Of a stretch of DNA of 64,000 nucleotides, positions 32,573 through 44,336 are shown one piece after another. The DNA comes from Timema cristinae (taxonomy: Eukaryota; Arthropoda; Insecta; Phasmatodea; Timematidae). The DNA lies in NCBI GenBank assembly GCA_039000515.1, contig JBCFYV010009882.1, positions 60,561,777-60,625,776 of the forward strand, in the 5' to 3' direction. Position numbers and translations under genes: made by a program. The notes beneath the pieces were generated by a model, which made no database searches, had not been told where the DNA came from, and saw only the letters and a list, made by a program, of their open reading frames with translations. Positions within the stretch are counted from its first letter, which is position 1, and every line of letters begins with the position of its first letter.

Positions 32573-33399
32573 GTCATAAATAGGAAATTCACCTCAGTAA
32601 ATTCAGCCGGGATACAATTTTCATAGCCTGTAAAACAGATAATAAAGATTGATGCCTTTGTCTACGGAGTCACTTGTGTAGGTGTTAACTATTGTAATAA
32701 AAACGGTAAGTTGGCCTAATAAATGTTTCAATTATAAATAAAGTACCTTTAAACATTTGCCACTCAAACTATTCTAATTAAAGTGCTTAGGTATTCAAAT
32801 ATATTTTTGTCCAAACACATAATTTATAAATTTAGTTTTCAATACAATAAATATTTTGCTACAAGCTTCATTTGTAGATTATTTTTAAAATGAAAGCCTA
32901 TGTATTTTTGTGAACTGGAGTTCCAGCTCCCTGGGACAGTCTGATTAAAGTTAAACATTCCGGTACAAAAATTACAGAGTGACAAGTTAAAAATACAACT
33001 TTGAAAATGGTAAATGAAGGAAAGAGAAGCAAGAAGCAGTTCTTTCTGAAGGTATTTAAAAACATGTAAGATATGCTCTATCCCAGTAGGTCCGTATTGG
33101 CTGGCTACCACCATGCTTCCCCTTCTTGCAACTCTATATTACAATTACTACCAAAACATTATATTCTCACAAAGTTCTCAGTCATTCTCAGAGAGGTTTT
33201 CCTGTTGAATGGACTTACAAGTTATTTTGAAGATTTTGAAAATATAAATATTTAGTAAGTAAAATTTTTATTATTATTATTTATTATTTTTATGAAATTT
33301 GATTGCTACTCTAAAGGCATCTCTTTGAAGAATCATCTATATCCTTAATTCATGGGTAATCAATAAATTATTATCTTTTAAATAAAATTAAATCATCCA
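32573..33399. other. AT-rich intergenic
   Basis: ORFs at 32839-33114 and 33073-33255 overlap on opposite strands and lack recognisable domains. Confidence 0.4.
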
Positions 33400-33542
33400 A
33401 TTTTTGCCGCCTTTCCAAATCTGCCGCCTTAGGGCAGTGTTTACCCTCCCCCCAACCCCCAGTGCTGCCCTTGGTTTCTATTACCAAATGGTTTCGTCTC
33501 TTAACATTATAATACCATTTACTAGACCTTAATATTTTCTTT

Positions 33543-33765
33543 CACAGCGTCTTACTAGTCGTTTGGTCTAGTCACATACTCACACATATAAAGCAGTGAT
33601 GAGGAAGGTAAAATATAGAGGAAATGCACCCTAATTTGCGTGTAGCGAGGATGAAAAAATACCCTCAGTAGGCCTACATCTGAACAGGATTCGATTTCCG
33701 ATTTATCCGTCATCTGCGGTCCATTATATTGAGATGGTGACAAGTTTGACCATTGGACAACCGAT
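33543..33765 (-). mobile_element. SINE-B copy
   Basis: The inverted tail (CAGCGTCTTACTAGTCGTTTGG), body (GATGAGGAAGGTAAAATATAG) and B box (AGGATTCGATTTCC) are present. Confidence 0.75.
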
Positions 33766-35324
33766 ACGTGTTTTACTAGGTTAAAGTTGTGTTTGTAGAG
33801 CGAGTTAACTACTGTTAAGTTGTTAGCTGATAATATAATCTCGTGTTCAATGTTCAGAGTGAGCATGTATTATTAAATGAGATCAGGAAATTATTATAGG
33901 GCCATCGAATCTATTTCGGAAAGCTTACACAAGGGCTAAAGTATATTCATAGTTAAATGGGGATAAACTCTTTGGAAGTGGATATACATTTTTAGCGTTC
34001 TATAAACATTTGGAAGAGATTAGGATGATTCAATAAATAATAACCCTTCTAGGTAGAAAGTTTTCCCAACAAGTGGTGCATTTTGTAAAAAACACATAAA
34101 CTAACATTAATAGTTTTATCAAATACTGATTTCCCCCCCAGAATTGAAAGAAATCCCAGAATAGCATAAATAGCTTAGATATATATTTAAAAAAAATCAC
34201 ATCGTGTAGATAGGGTTTGAAGGTCGTCAGATGTTTTATAAATCTTCAAAGGCTTTATTCAAATAGCTACAAGATATTTATTTGAAGAAAAAAATAATAA
34301 CCAACCAACATAATTTTTTTTATCATACAGTATTTTTTCACTTGGCTAAATATTTGTTCCAAGTGATCACAGATAACCCAACCTTAACCTTAACCAAACT
34401 TACTGATTTACTTTGAATTCCCCCAATGGAAAGAAGAGATTATTATTTTCCCCTAGAGACAACGGAAATCCATTCCCCTTCGTATCCTTGGGTGTTGGAG
34501 GGGGACAGTTATAATAGTAGGGGGAGTGCCGTTATTCAAGATGGTGGCTGAGCTGGATATTGGCCGTGGTGTGCATGTGGCCAGGAAGGCTGGTCGTTGA
34601 CCCCATCTCTCTACCTGTGTTGTGTGTTCATTACGTCTTTTCTTCTTCATCCTATTTCTTACTCTTTCTCTTACTCACGAAATATTCGATTACTCGATTG
34701 CTGTATTTACTTATAATTACCTTGAATACTAACACTATTACTTGGACTAAACCGACATGAAACGTTTGAGTTTCAGATACCAACATTCATTTTGGTCATG
34801 GTTTTAAGAGGGCACCTACTAGAAGGGAAATATTCTCACAATAAGTACTTTTGCCAAGGCAAGAACAGTTTTGAAAATTCAAAACCAATAATACAGCCTT
34901 CAATTATACTAACATTTTGTTTTGTGACCCTATTAAAACATGTCTTTATTTATTTTAGGTAGTCTTAAATGTATTTTCTATCTATTTACTTTGATCTCAG
35001 AACCGCAATATCATTATCACAAAATCATATAGTTTCACCTTTTTGTCTACAAATAAGAAAACCTAAAAAATAAGGTTTTTAATCCTATGAGACCATGTTG
35101 ATATATTTCACCTCCGTTTCGGTGTGAACCATATTTAAAAAATAAAAAAAGCCTTTAGTTAAAAACTTAATTCTGTACGTCAGCGACAGGTTTAAGCGCT
35201 CCGTTTGACGGTCCACTTAAGAGAGTTTCATTTTGATATTGAAGCGCTTTGAAAGTTTGGAATTATACTAAATTAATTACAATAAGTATGATATTTAAAA
35301 TTGTGTACTAAGTTCAAAACCGCC
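33766..35324. other. Intergenic, ~1.5 kb without recognised gene
   Basis: At 34530-34615 a CAAGATGGTGGCTGAG word (YY1/initiator-like) opens a 19-codon ORF and is somewhat GC-rich, but no splice site or product can be supported. Confidence 0.4.
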
Positions 35325-36000
35325 ACGAGGAGGGTACTATTGGTACCACGTTACCTGATCCGGGACGTGCAGATTAACAAATTTAAAATAAAATAAAACG
35401 TGAATGCTAAGCAATAAAGTGCCGATCCATACTAAAGAAGAGTACATGCCCAGCCCACAAGCTGAGGTTTCATCCGGAGGATCTTACTGGCATTAGTCAC
35501 AATGGTTTCATTGGTTTGGCCCATTCTTCTCCTTCGTTTTGAAGTGTTCTGAAGTTTTACAGAGTCTATTATTATGTACTAAATTTAAGTATTTTCTCAT
35601 GGGCGTAACATTTTGGTGTTAAGTTACGGATTAATTTGGGAACAGTGCTTTTGTTTAGTAAAGGTGACCGACGAGTTTATTTTTAATACAAATATAAGTC
35701 AAACAGTGATGTTATACCACTGGGGTGGGGGATCTTTCGCCACTCTGTGTCTCCGTTCTCTCGATAGGAATAAACTTGCCCCTTTCTAGATTTATTTCAC
35801 TTTCCTTTGATATGATCGAATATTAGATTATATTAATAGACATATAATTTTCCAAAAGATTGCATACAAAGACCACTTTAAATAGCTTCTAGGAATATTC
35901 AAATTAAAATAAAAGAATATGAAGGAAGTACAACTCCATATAACGTATAGAGAAGTTTAGTTAAAATAGGATGAGGGCGATCCCCCCCCCCCCCCCCCCT
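35325..36000 (+). repeat. Dispersed repeat R1 (copy 2)
   Basis: Homologous to 5300-6200 in the same orientation, including the segment around GCCCAGCCCACAAGCTGAGG and the C/G-rich run. The copy ends at the C18 tract (35982-35999) followed by CAAATATATT. Confidence 0.6.
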
Positions 36001-36576
36001 CAAATATATTCTGGGAAATTCATATTTCCAAACATTAACCTAGGGCACAGACAAGGAAACAACAAATACACAACCGCTAGGTTAAACGTGTTGCGCTCCT
36101 TTTCGAGGCTTTACTCCTTCAACGTTGGGGTCGCTAGGTGTGACTACAGCGCAATCAAGTGAGCATTTTCTAAACAACTCACTTTAAACTCAAATTTACT
36201 AGAGGGCAGATACAAAAGATGAGCTCCTCGATTCAACAAGTCGGCTATCAGAGAGAGCGACCTCAACCTTCTCTAACCTTCTCTATCCCCCATCCCCATC
36301 ATGAAGTACCCTAATCCTGCTATACAAATGAGTTAACTCTGACCTTACATTACAAAGAAAACTTAGAGCACAATGGTCCTTTTTTTCATTCAAGGGACTG
36401 GCTGGCGGTCGACTGCAAATATAAATACTTGTTAAAGAGAAGACTGAGGTTTAGAAACCCCGATTTATTTATGAAGTGGTTAGATATTATTTAATATTGT
36501 TTTCAACAAAATGAAGGCGAAAGTTCTAACCAGTTAAAAAGTTTAAATTTTAATTCTTAAGTTTTTTTTAATATGG
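36001..36576. other. Intergenic, nothing recognised
   Basis: No feature is supported. Confidence 0.4.
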
Positions 36577-36965
36577 GATGTATAATATTATATATACTAC
36601 TATAAAGCCACATGACTGACTGACTCACTCACTCACTGACATTAATGTTTACCCACTTCCAGATGAGTTAGGATCTTGAAATTTGGCAAACTCATAGCAC
36701 ATAGCCTGTAACCGACGAAAATATTCCAAAAAGTTAAAAAACAAAAATTTTTAACCCCCCAAAAAAAATTCAAAATGGCGGAGCAGCTTTAAATAAAGTC
36801 GGTGCGGACCTTTCTTTGGAGGTATCTTGTGGCTAAACGGTAAGACCTATCGAAAAACCGCTCTGGAATTACATTAGTTTACATCCACTTGAAAAGAAAA
36901 CTCACTGGGGGCTTAGGGGTGGAACCCCCAACGAGCAAAGCGAGTCTTTATATAGAACCGCACAA
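36577..36965 (+). mobile_element. Helitron-like fragment
   Basis: It begins in a TATATACTACTATAAAGCCA stretch followed by (ACTG)n and CTCACTCACTCACTGAC. It then has the 'tgaaatttggcaaactcatag' word and ends near GAGCAAAGCGAGTCTTTATA. This order is typical of Helitron-type non-autonomous elements in invertebrates, but no CTRR end was fixed here. It could instead be the 5' part of the element that ends at 41321. Confidence 0.45.
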
Positions 36966-38640
36966 AACAATACCACATTTTGTGACCCTATCAAAACATA
37001 ACTTTATTTAAGAGAAGAAGGCTAGATAGAGATTTCGAACCTTTTGCTTTAATCTTAGAAGTACCCATTTCCACGTAAATTGCCATTTTTTTAAAACTTT
37101 AAACTCAAAATTCAAACTTTCTAACGAGTCAGAGAAACCTTCTTATAATTTTTGCCAAAATTTTGATGAAAACTATGTTTAAAAATATAAAATCACTTCT
37201 TAAAAATCCCAGATTTCTAAAGATCTGCACGAGTCTCATTTTTTTCCCATATAGCGCCCTTAACAACTTTGAAAAGCCTCAACTGGGATAATTTTTGAAC
37301 ACATCTTTAAAAAAATCACATTTTTAGATTGAAAATAAAAAATTAATTGTTTTAAATTTATATATATGTTTTTTTAAAGCAATTTTTTTGTAATTTTTTT
37401 ATAAAATGTGTTAAACATAATTTTCTAAAAATATTTTCATTCAAAGTTAGGTACCTTTGTTGATATTTATAGTACACTCTAGTGCCAGTACTGGGGCGGC
37501 TCAAGGGCCACGCGAACCGGGGGTCTGCCTTGGGCGCCAGCTCAAGGGGGCGTCAGGCAGAACTAGACCTAATATAACGTAGCCTGGTGTGGATATGAAA
37601 ACAACCCACAAACATAACGTAATCTGGGCGTGATATGTAAATAATCCCCAAACCTAACGTAATAGTGTGGTTGCTAAAGATAACACTCGTACACTTTTTG
37701 ATACCAACATGAAATTTCACATCTTAATATAATTATTTGGTGCAATTATAACGTAAAGTGTTAAAAGGACTAAACAATCATTTGAAAACAGAATTAGAAT
37801 CCAAATATTTGAAATATTTAAGTTTTCCAAACGTTAAAAATAAGCTTACATACTAGACCCTAATCCTAAACCAAACAAAACCAACAATATATGAAGTTTG
37901 TCAAACCTAATCCTAATATATACATTACGTTTAAGGGTTAGGGACTACTTTTAAACAGTTTTAACTAAGTTTAAATCAGATAAGATACTCATATCAAAAC
38001 AAAGGATTGAACTTAAAAAGTTTTGCTGAGCTTCCAAATAATTAAAAATACAAAACCTTAGCTAACGTAGCCAAACTGAATCTAACAATGACTACTTACA
38101 TTACTCAACCTAGATTTAGCTATATTAACTTATAATAATATGAGTAATGTATTGTAAGGATATAGACTAAATTCATGATAGACATCTTTGCTACTATAAA
38201 ACAAATAAAAAATATTACATTGTAAAAAAGAAGAAATAACAAAATCAGATAAAGATTCTATAGCTAGAAACTGGCCCACTTGATTTATTTCCTATTGGAA
38301 GTTATTCTTTCCTGTTACATTTCTGTTTAACGCCTGTTATAGTAAATATTTAAATCAAGGTTTGTATTTAGTTATTTTCATTCTATGATATAATTTGCTA
38401 TAATACTTATATAATAGAAAAATATAATTATATATAATACTATAATGTATTTCAAACAAGCCATTGTGAGTAAAAAAAATATATATTATTTTAAACTTCA
38501 AAGTTTTATTTCCAATCAAGATACAACATATCGCTGATTAAACAATATAATGAATACACTTTTTCTGCGCAAACTTAACATCTCGGTTCTCATTAATAAT
38601 AGTTGGGTTGTATGTAGGAATGAACAAGCTTAGAGGCTGA
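36966..38640. other. AT-rich intergenic
   Basis: At 37491-37560 a GC-rich word (CTGGGGCGGCTCAAGGGCCA) resembles a hAT terminus but no partner was found. Nothing else was recognised. Confidence 0.4.
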
Positions 38641-38695
38641 TGCCGGGATCACGATCAAATTAACTTTAACTTAAAGTTAGCTTAACGTGACTTAA
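38641..38695 (+). repeat. Dispersed repeat end shared with 2378
   Basis: Starts TGCCGGGATCACGATCAAAT and continues with TTAACTTTAACTTAAAGTTA. The following 150 bp contain more TTAACGTAA words, an internal inverted/tandem structure not seen at 2.4 kb because that copy is truncated. Confidence 0.55.
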
Positions 38696-39329
38696 CGTAA
38701 AGGATCTCCTTGTGTGTTTAAATGGAAGCGATCACGATGCAGTTTACGTAACGTTGACTTGCAGTTAATTTAACGTAAGAGATGTCCTGGGAGGTCTTTT
38801 ACTTTAAGTGAATGTTACTTGAAGGGTATCACGTGATCTAGCCAGCCAATAATTATGCGAGTGACGTCAATAGGGCTATTTAGTAATGCATTTGTTGGTT
38901 TTAAGACCAAGGTCTACTTTTTAGCTTTAGTTCTAATGATCGGACATTTAATTAAAATAAGCGCTAGTATCGTATCATTATAGAACGTTATAGAACAGAC
39001 CTAATTAAAATATTGTAAAGAAGTTAAAACCACAAAGCTTTTATTATATAAAATGATATAATGTATTTTTTTCAAAAAAAGATCCTTGTTATTAAAATAT
39101 AAATCAACTATCATAATCATGATTGTAAAGCTTTAAAATCTGCTCGTTAATTTAAGATGGAGCTGCACTAGCGCATTCTCTTCCATCCAAAACATCACGG
39201 ACATTTCGAGAATACTGTGATACAGAATTCAAAAACAGGATTTTGTATGATGCTGAGAGGTTTCATGCAAAAATAATACACATTTCTTGGGATACTTACT
39301 CAAAAACTTGCCTGAAGAAATGTGTTAGA

Positions 39330-40625
39330 AGAGAGGCGTTGGTCTTCGTCGCCAAGTAGCAAGGAAATATGTTACAAAAAAATTGGAATAACTTCCTTTG
39401 CTGCGATCAGAATAATACCAAACTTTTCAAGTTACTTGGAGAGCATGCACTTTTCAAGTTTGATTGGGTTCACATCATTACTAAGATTAATGGCATCATT
39501 CGTTTATCTCAATTGGGAAAAACTTTGATTGATAGAGTAAAATACAGACAATAGGGAGAAGCAGATGGCAGGATTTTCCTACATGCTAAAGATAGCGTTG
39601 AGCATGGAGTAAAAAAAAAAAAATCATTATTTGCACAGTAGATACTGATGTAGTTGTTTTGGCAATCTCTTTTTTCCACATTCTCAAAGTTGCTGGTCTT
39701 CGGAAGATGTGGATTATCTTTGGAGTTGGGAAGTCTCAGAGGTACATGAGCATTAATGCCACGTTTGAAAGTATAGGTGAAGATAAAGCTACTGCCTTGA
39801 GAGGATTCCATGCATTTACAGGATCAGATGTAACTTCATAATTTGCCATGAAAGAGAAACAGACTGCCTGGAAAGTGTGGAAAGCATTTCCTGAAGCTAC
39901 GGAAGCCTTCCAAGCTATATCACTATCAAAAGAGTCTATTTCTGACAAGACATTTCAAGTTCTGGAGAAGTTTACTGTTTTGCTTTACTACAAAGATGGA
40001 GAAGACTTTTAAGTCAATCATGTTAGAACGCTTCTCTTTACTTCAAAAAGTTTCAGTCTATCAAGTTTGCCCCAACTAGAGAGGCATTACGGCAGCATTT
40101 TCTCCGTTCAGGATATCAGGCAGGACAAGTCTGTGGTCGTGCCTGCTCACTGATGGACAACATTCCAGGGTCAGAAGGATGGGGATGAACCAGAGCTGCA
40201 GGGGAATGGATGCCGGTCTGGTCTTCTCTGCCCTCTATTTTGGGCAGCTTGTAGAGAATTGGTTAAGTGCAGTTGCTCTGAATGCCGTACAAGATGCTCC
40301 TGTTCAAAGGCTAAGGTTCCATGCACGCTACTTTGCACGAACTGCCCTGGAGGTTGAAAATGCGGAAATAAATTCAATAAAAGCTATGTGCTTTGTTGAG
40401 AGTTTCTAAATTTCCATAATTCCATCACTTTCAAGATCATAATATTTATTTTTTGTATCTAACGTCTTCTGTATTTAGACACTTTTTCAAATACCAGGCA
40501 TCAAAAATATTTTTTAGATAAGCTTATATTATAATTACTTGTTAACTTTGTAAGAGTTTATATAAAAATAATTACTTTGTTCCAGGTATGAATCCGAAGA
40601 TGAGGAAGAGGATGTATTGATTTAG
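39330..40625 (+). pseudogene. Second nuclease-like transposon gene relative (degraded)
   Basis: The frame around 39369-39554 gives LQKNWNNFLCCDQ and is followed, after breaks, by ADGRIFLHAKDSVEHG, VDTDVVVLAISFFH and a GFHAFTGSDVTS motif. A stop follows at 39839, then KQTAWKVWKAFPEATEAF. These correspond in order to the GDADD, GEDVNL and SGCDTTS motifs of the 10.6-13.2 kb gene; here GCD is GSD. The 3' part (40165-40345) encodes GWG, then a Cys-rich block (CSCSECRTRCSCSK), and a last exon at 40586-40625 follows a TTCCAG acceptor and carries the acidic end ESEDEEED. At least two stops and frameshifts make it non-functional. No TIRs were found. Confidence 0.7.
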
Positions 40626-41034
40626 AGACATTTAAGCGGTTAAGAAGAAGTTAATTTGCAAGAGCATTCCTATTATTCAAACATTTTTGTAAACATTTAG
40701 GCTTTTATCTTATAGTAATAGTAAAGTAAACGAGATATTAAAAACCAAAGTCCAGTTGCATTTGACCAGTAAGTTCTCAAGAAGTGTTTTATTAAAACAA
40801 ATTTTCTTGGTATCAATGGAAAGATAAAATAATGCTCTATCTTTTTTATATCGACAATAAAAGAGATATTGTGGACAATAAAAAAGATAGTTACCAATGA
40901 AGTTTGTGAGAAAAGTGAAATTTTCATAAATTATTAAACTGTGGAGAAAGCTGAAGGCTTAGGGGTATATGTATGATGGCAAGTTAGTTTATTCTTAGCA
41001 AGGGCTTTCAAACAAAAAATAATTAAATCGTAAT
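40626..41034. other. AT-rich spacer
   Basis: No feature was recognised. Confidence 0.4.
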
Positions 41035-41321
41035 ATTAGGAGCTGAGATACAATAGAATTAAGAACACTAAAATGGCCGCCATTTTGGTGTCCTGCATGG
41101 ATTTTCAAGTGGCTCCCTATCTGAAAAGGTCTCTTTTCACATCACATATGACTACAGAAAGTGGCATATTCCAATCAAAAAGTGCATCTTTTTAGCTTTA
41201 TTTGCAATGTACCAGACGTATTACAACTTTCAAGATGTTGGAAGCTGTATATAGAAAGTTTGAATTTTATATAGTGTTTATGGGGCATACCCGTGCGAAA
41301 AACGGGTCACACTGCTAGTTG
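41035..41321 (+). mobile_element. Helitron-type 3' end
   Basis: The end reads ACCCGTGCGAAAAACGGGT, a hairpin with a 6-bp stem, then about 7 bases, then CTAG followed by T at 41317-41321. A hairpin a few bases before a CTRR terminus, inserted before T, is the diagnostic 3' structure of Helitrons. The upstream AAATGGCCGCCATTTT is a separate palindrome at about 41072. The 5' end is not fixed; candidates are 36577 or closer. Confidence 0.7.
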
Positions 41322-43149
41322 TTCATAAATAAAAATAATAAAATATTTTTATAAAATTCTTTGAAATAATTTATATTCAGGATTTAGGATTGATTCTGAG
41401 TGGTTTTAAATCCGAGTCCCTATTCTAGTCTCATAAAAGATTCTCTACAGCGTTATGTGGTTTATGGATGACCATAACCAAGTGAAGGATACAAATAGTA
41501 TGTTAAAAGTTAAGAAATATATTAATACCAAACATTAATTTAAATTTCAAAAACCTCTTAATATCTTTCTCGTACTAATTTACTTTAAATAATATCGTTC
41601 ATAACAAATTAACAAATATTAGCAATGAGATGCGTAATAGTGTCTGAATTATGACTGTTAGTGACGTAAACGACTTGGCGACTTACAGCTTAAATTTTAA
41701 ATTTTAAGAAGAACCAAGAAAACTTATGAAAAATGTATTCAGATGGATAACACGTAACAACATTGTAATCAATTTTGCCTAATATGGTATTGAACCTCAA
41801 ATTCCTGCTTTAAATCCAACAGCACCAGAGCACACCTAGCTTTACAATTGTTTTAAAAACTAGTTTTTTTCTGATCAAAAATCGTGTAAAAACATGTGTA
41901 ATCATTGGGAGTAAAAAGTACATCAAATAATTACAGCAAAGCTTTATTAATTTTTTTTTGTAAAGTTCGTAGAACTTGAAAGCATTAACGATTTTTGATA
42001 TTGCTAGCCATGTAAAATTGTGTTTATGTCTACATTATTAAAATCATATATGGATAAATTATATTTATTTAACTAATAATATTGATTTATATATTGTTTA
42101 TGTTGTTTATTTTTCTCTAAAAGTAAATTGAGAATTTTGGGAAACATTATTTCACAACCAAGTATTGACAATTTAATATGACTATAGATTTATTACTTTC
42201 TATAAACAACTGTAGCTATTTAACATAAGGTAGCAGAATCATGTAGGTAAAGTCTAAATAAAAACACATGCATTTTGTTCTGATTGGTAGGAATACCCCA
42301 AAGCAATAGAACTTCGCTCTCTCTGGTCCGAGTTCGTTACACTCTAGAGTCAATAAACTGTGTCGGTACTAATTATAAATTAGTTGGCAAGCAGAGTTTT
42401 CCCAATGAGAGTTTTATCGATGAGTTTTGAATATAAAAGCAGTTATTTATCATATATGGTGTTTACAAATAATATATTAATACGATAACTGACATTTCAA
42501 CGTGGGTTTGACAAATGCCAACGTTCGTCCAATATTTGATTAAATAACAAAGAAACGTATTTAAAGTTAGCTTTTATTAAAACTATGTGATATCAATGAC
42601 TAATACAATAAATAAATAAAAAATAAAGTAAACAGTTAAAAAAAATTAAGTATTTCTACATAAGAAGTACTGAGAAGTGTTTTGAGCGAAGGTAAAATAA
42701 ACTAGTAAAAGTATTATTTCGCTAGAGTTGAGGTCATTGTCATGTTACCGATGATTCTTTTTACTATGGCTATGCCTCTTTTTCACCATCTTTTTGTTTC
42801 ATGGTTACCATCATTCGCTGAGATTTTGCACACTTCCTGCTTACACTTTCCCACTTAATTTGTTCTGCCCGTTTCATTTTATGCTTGAATAAAACTCAAG
42901 GTAACGTAAAAAACGACAATGTCATGCATTTTACTATGTCTGAAGTTTATTATACAATTTGGAATTTTTTGTGTTACAAAAACTGTTTACAAACTACTTT
43001 AGAATATATTTGGTTTTTAGAAAGTTTAAAGTAACTTAAATTTGTTCTCAAACATAAAGTTTATAAATCTTGATTTAATTTAATGTGAGAGCTAACATCA
43101 AAATATTATAACATCGTGATAACTTTTTGAGAAAATAAAATCGTTATTG
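41322..43149. other. AT-rich intergenic, ~1.8 kb
   Basis: No ORF, RNA gene or repeat that I can support. Confidence 0.5.
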
Positions 43150-43365
43150 TTGGACACGTGGATCAAACATCGGGCACATCTTATCTGGTTCGCTGTTGGC
43201 GAAAATATCATGGATCAAATCCTGTCCGGGTGGTTTTTCTTAAATGGTTTCCCACTCTTCCTCCTCGCAAATGCAAATAAATTTCCTCTCAAATTTACCT
43301 TTCCATCTTTAACCCATTAACACAATTCACATAACCTAGATGGGTAGTAAAACTTAGCACTTTTT
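43150..43365 (+). mobile_element. SINE-B copy
   Basis: The degraded head and a B-box-like ATGGATCAAATCCTGTCCGG are followed by the body TTCTTAAATGGTTTCCCACT. The tail is CATAACCTAGATGGGTAGTA with a final TTAGCACTT. Confidence 0.75.
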
Positions 43366-43769
43366 CCGGAGTTTATTAATTTATGAGTAAGTTTGGTAAA
43401 AAATTTTAAATTTTATTATTGATTCGGTTTATTAAGTTCGTTTGGTTGATAAATTCAGTTAATTCTAGTAAAGCTTAGTTCATTCGGTGAAGTTCAATTA
43501 TTAGTCTAGTTCAAATATATATTTTTTTGTGTTAATTTAGAATGGGTCTTCTGCTAATGTATTTTTGGAATTATATATAGTTAATTGAGTTTGTTAAAAT
43601 ATTAAGTAATCTATCCAGCATATCATTTACATGAAGAACAAATATAATTTTCAAATTTTGAACATGTCTAAATTAGTCCAAACTTATATTTGTTTTACTA
43701 TGGTTAATTTATGTCCCAGGTATTATTTACGATATATAATTACACCATAGGCCGTTCAACTCATTTTTC
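43366..43769. other. AT-rich spacer
   Basis: Nothing recognised. Confidence 0.4.
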
Positions 43770-43964
43770 ACCCGCTTCGGTGACTGCATAACTTAAGCCG
43801 ATACTCTCACAGTAGACTAGACAGCCGATGACGGGGAAATCGAGGTTTGAATCTCAGGAGAATGATTTTTCCAAAATGTTTCTTTCAATATCCTTCTACG
43901 CACATGCGGGTGCACTTCATCTAAAATATCCTTCTTAATCCCTAAAACCATTAGTGTAATTGGT

Positions 43965-43967
<3 letters not shown>
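43770..43967 (+). mobile_element. SINE-B, 5' part of a mosaic
   Basis: CCGCTTCGGTGACTGCATAA (head), GAGGTTTGAATCTCAGG (B box) and the body through CCATTAGTGTAATTGG are present. It stops abruptly at the ATT microsatellite instead of at the common tail. Confidence 0.8.

Positions 43968-44018
<51 letters not shown>
43968..44018. repeat. (ATT)17 microsatellite
   Basis: Pure ATT repeat of about 51 bp, corresponding to the 3' microsatellite of the adjoining inverted SINE-A and longer than at any other SINE-A in the window. Confidence 0.95.
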
Positions 44019-44164
44019 GCACCGCATCTTACTACCCGTTCGGGTTATACACACTTACGCTAATGTGTAATGATAGGGTAATTGTGAGATGAAATGGAGG
44101 ACTTACAGTTTAATGTGGAATCCGAACCACTGTGGAGGCCTGGCATTCCCCACATTCACAAGCT
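44017..44164 (-). mobile_element. SINE-A, 5'-truncated
   Basis: Tail and mid-body are present (AGCACCGCATCTTACTACCC to CCCCACATTCACAAGCTG). The tRNA-like head is missing. Confidence 0.85.
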
Positions 44165-44336
44165 GTCGGGTGTACTGAGGGCGTGTTTTACCTAAGTGTT
44201 TTACCACACTCTCTTCACACAAATGCTGGTACACTTCCTCTAAATTCAGTCTTCCTCATCCTTAGCCCGTTAGCGTAATTAGTAAATAAACGTATAGCCT
44301 GAATGGGTAGTAAGACGCAGTGCTAAGAAAATAATA
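44165..44336 (+). mobile_element. SINE-B, 3' part of the mosaic
   Basis: It starts at TCGGGTGTACTGAGGG, immediately downstream of where a B box would lie, and runs to a complete tail (GCCTGAATGGGTAGTAAGAC, GCAGTGCTAA). No head is present, so the junction at 44164 is a fusion of two SINE families. Confidence 0.85.

Larger units (their letters stand above)
28543..33473. mobile_element. Possible old hAT-like element bounded by matching ends, filled with later insertions
   Basis: The left end CAGGACCGGCTAGTGCG at 28543 and the following CTTTTGCCGCCCTAAGCAAA resemble the start of the 592-bp element at 52150. The right end near 33400-33473 (TTTGCCGCCTTTCC, then CCCCCAGTGCTGCCCTTG) resembles its right end. 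The 4.9-kb interval holds two SINEs, a MITE and a minisatellite. No transposase was recognised inside. It may be one element or two unrelated half-elements. Confidence 0.4.

Noticed and set aside
33555..33866. 103-codon minus-strand ORF
   Set aside because: It overlaps a SINE-B copy and has no protein domain.
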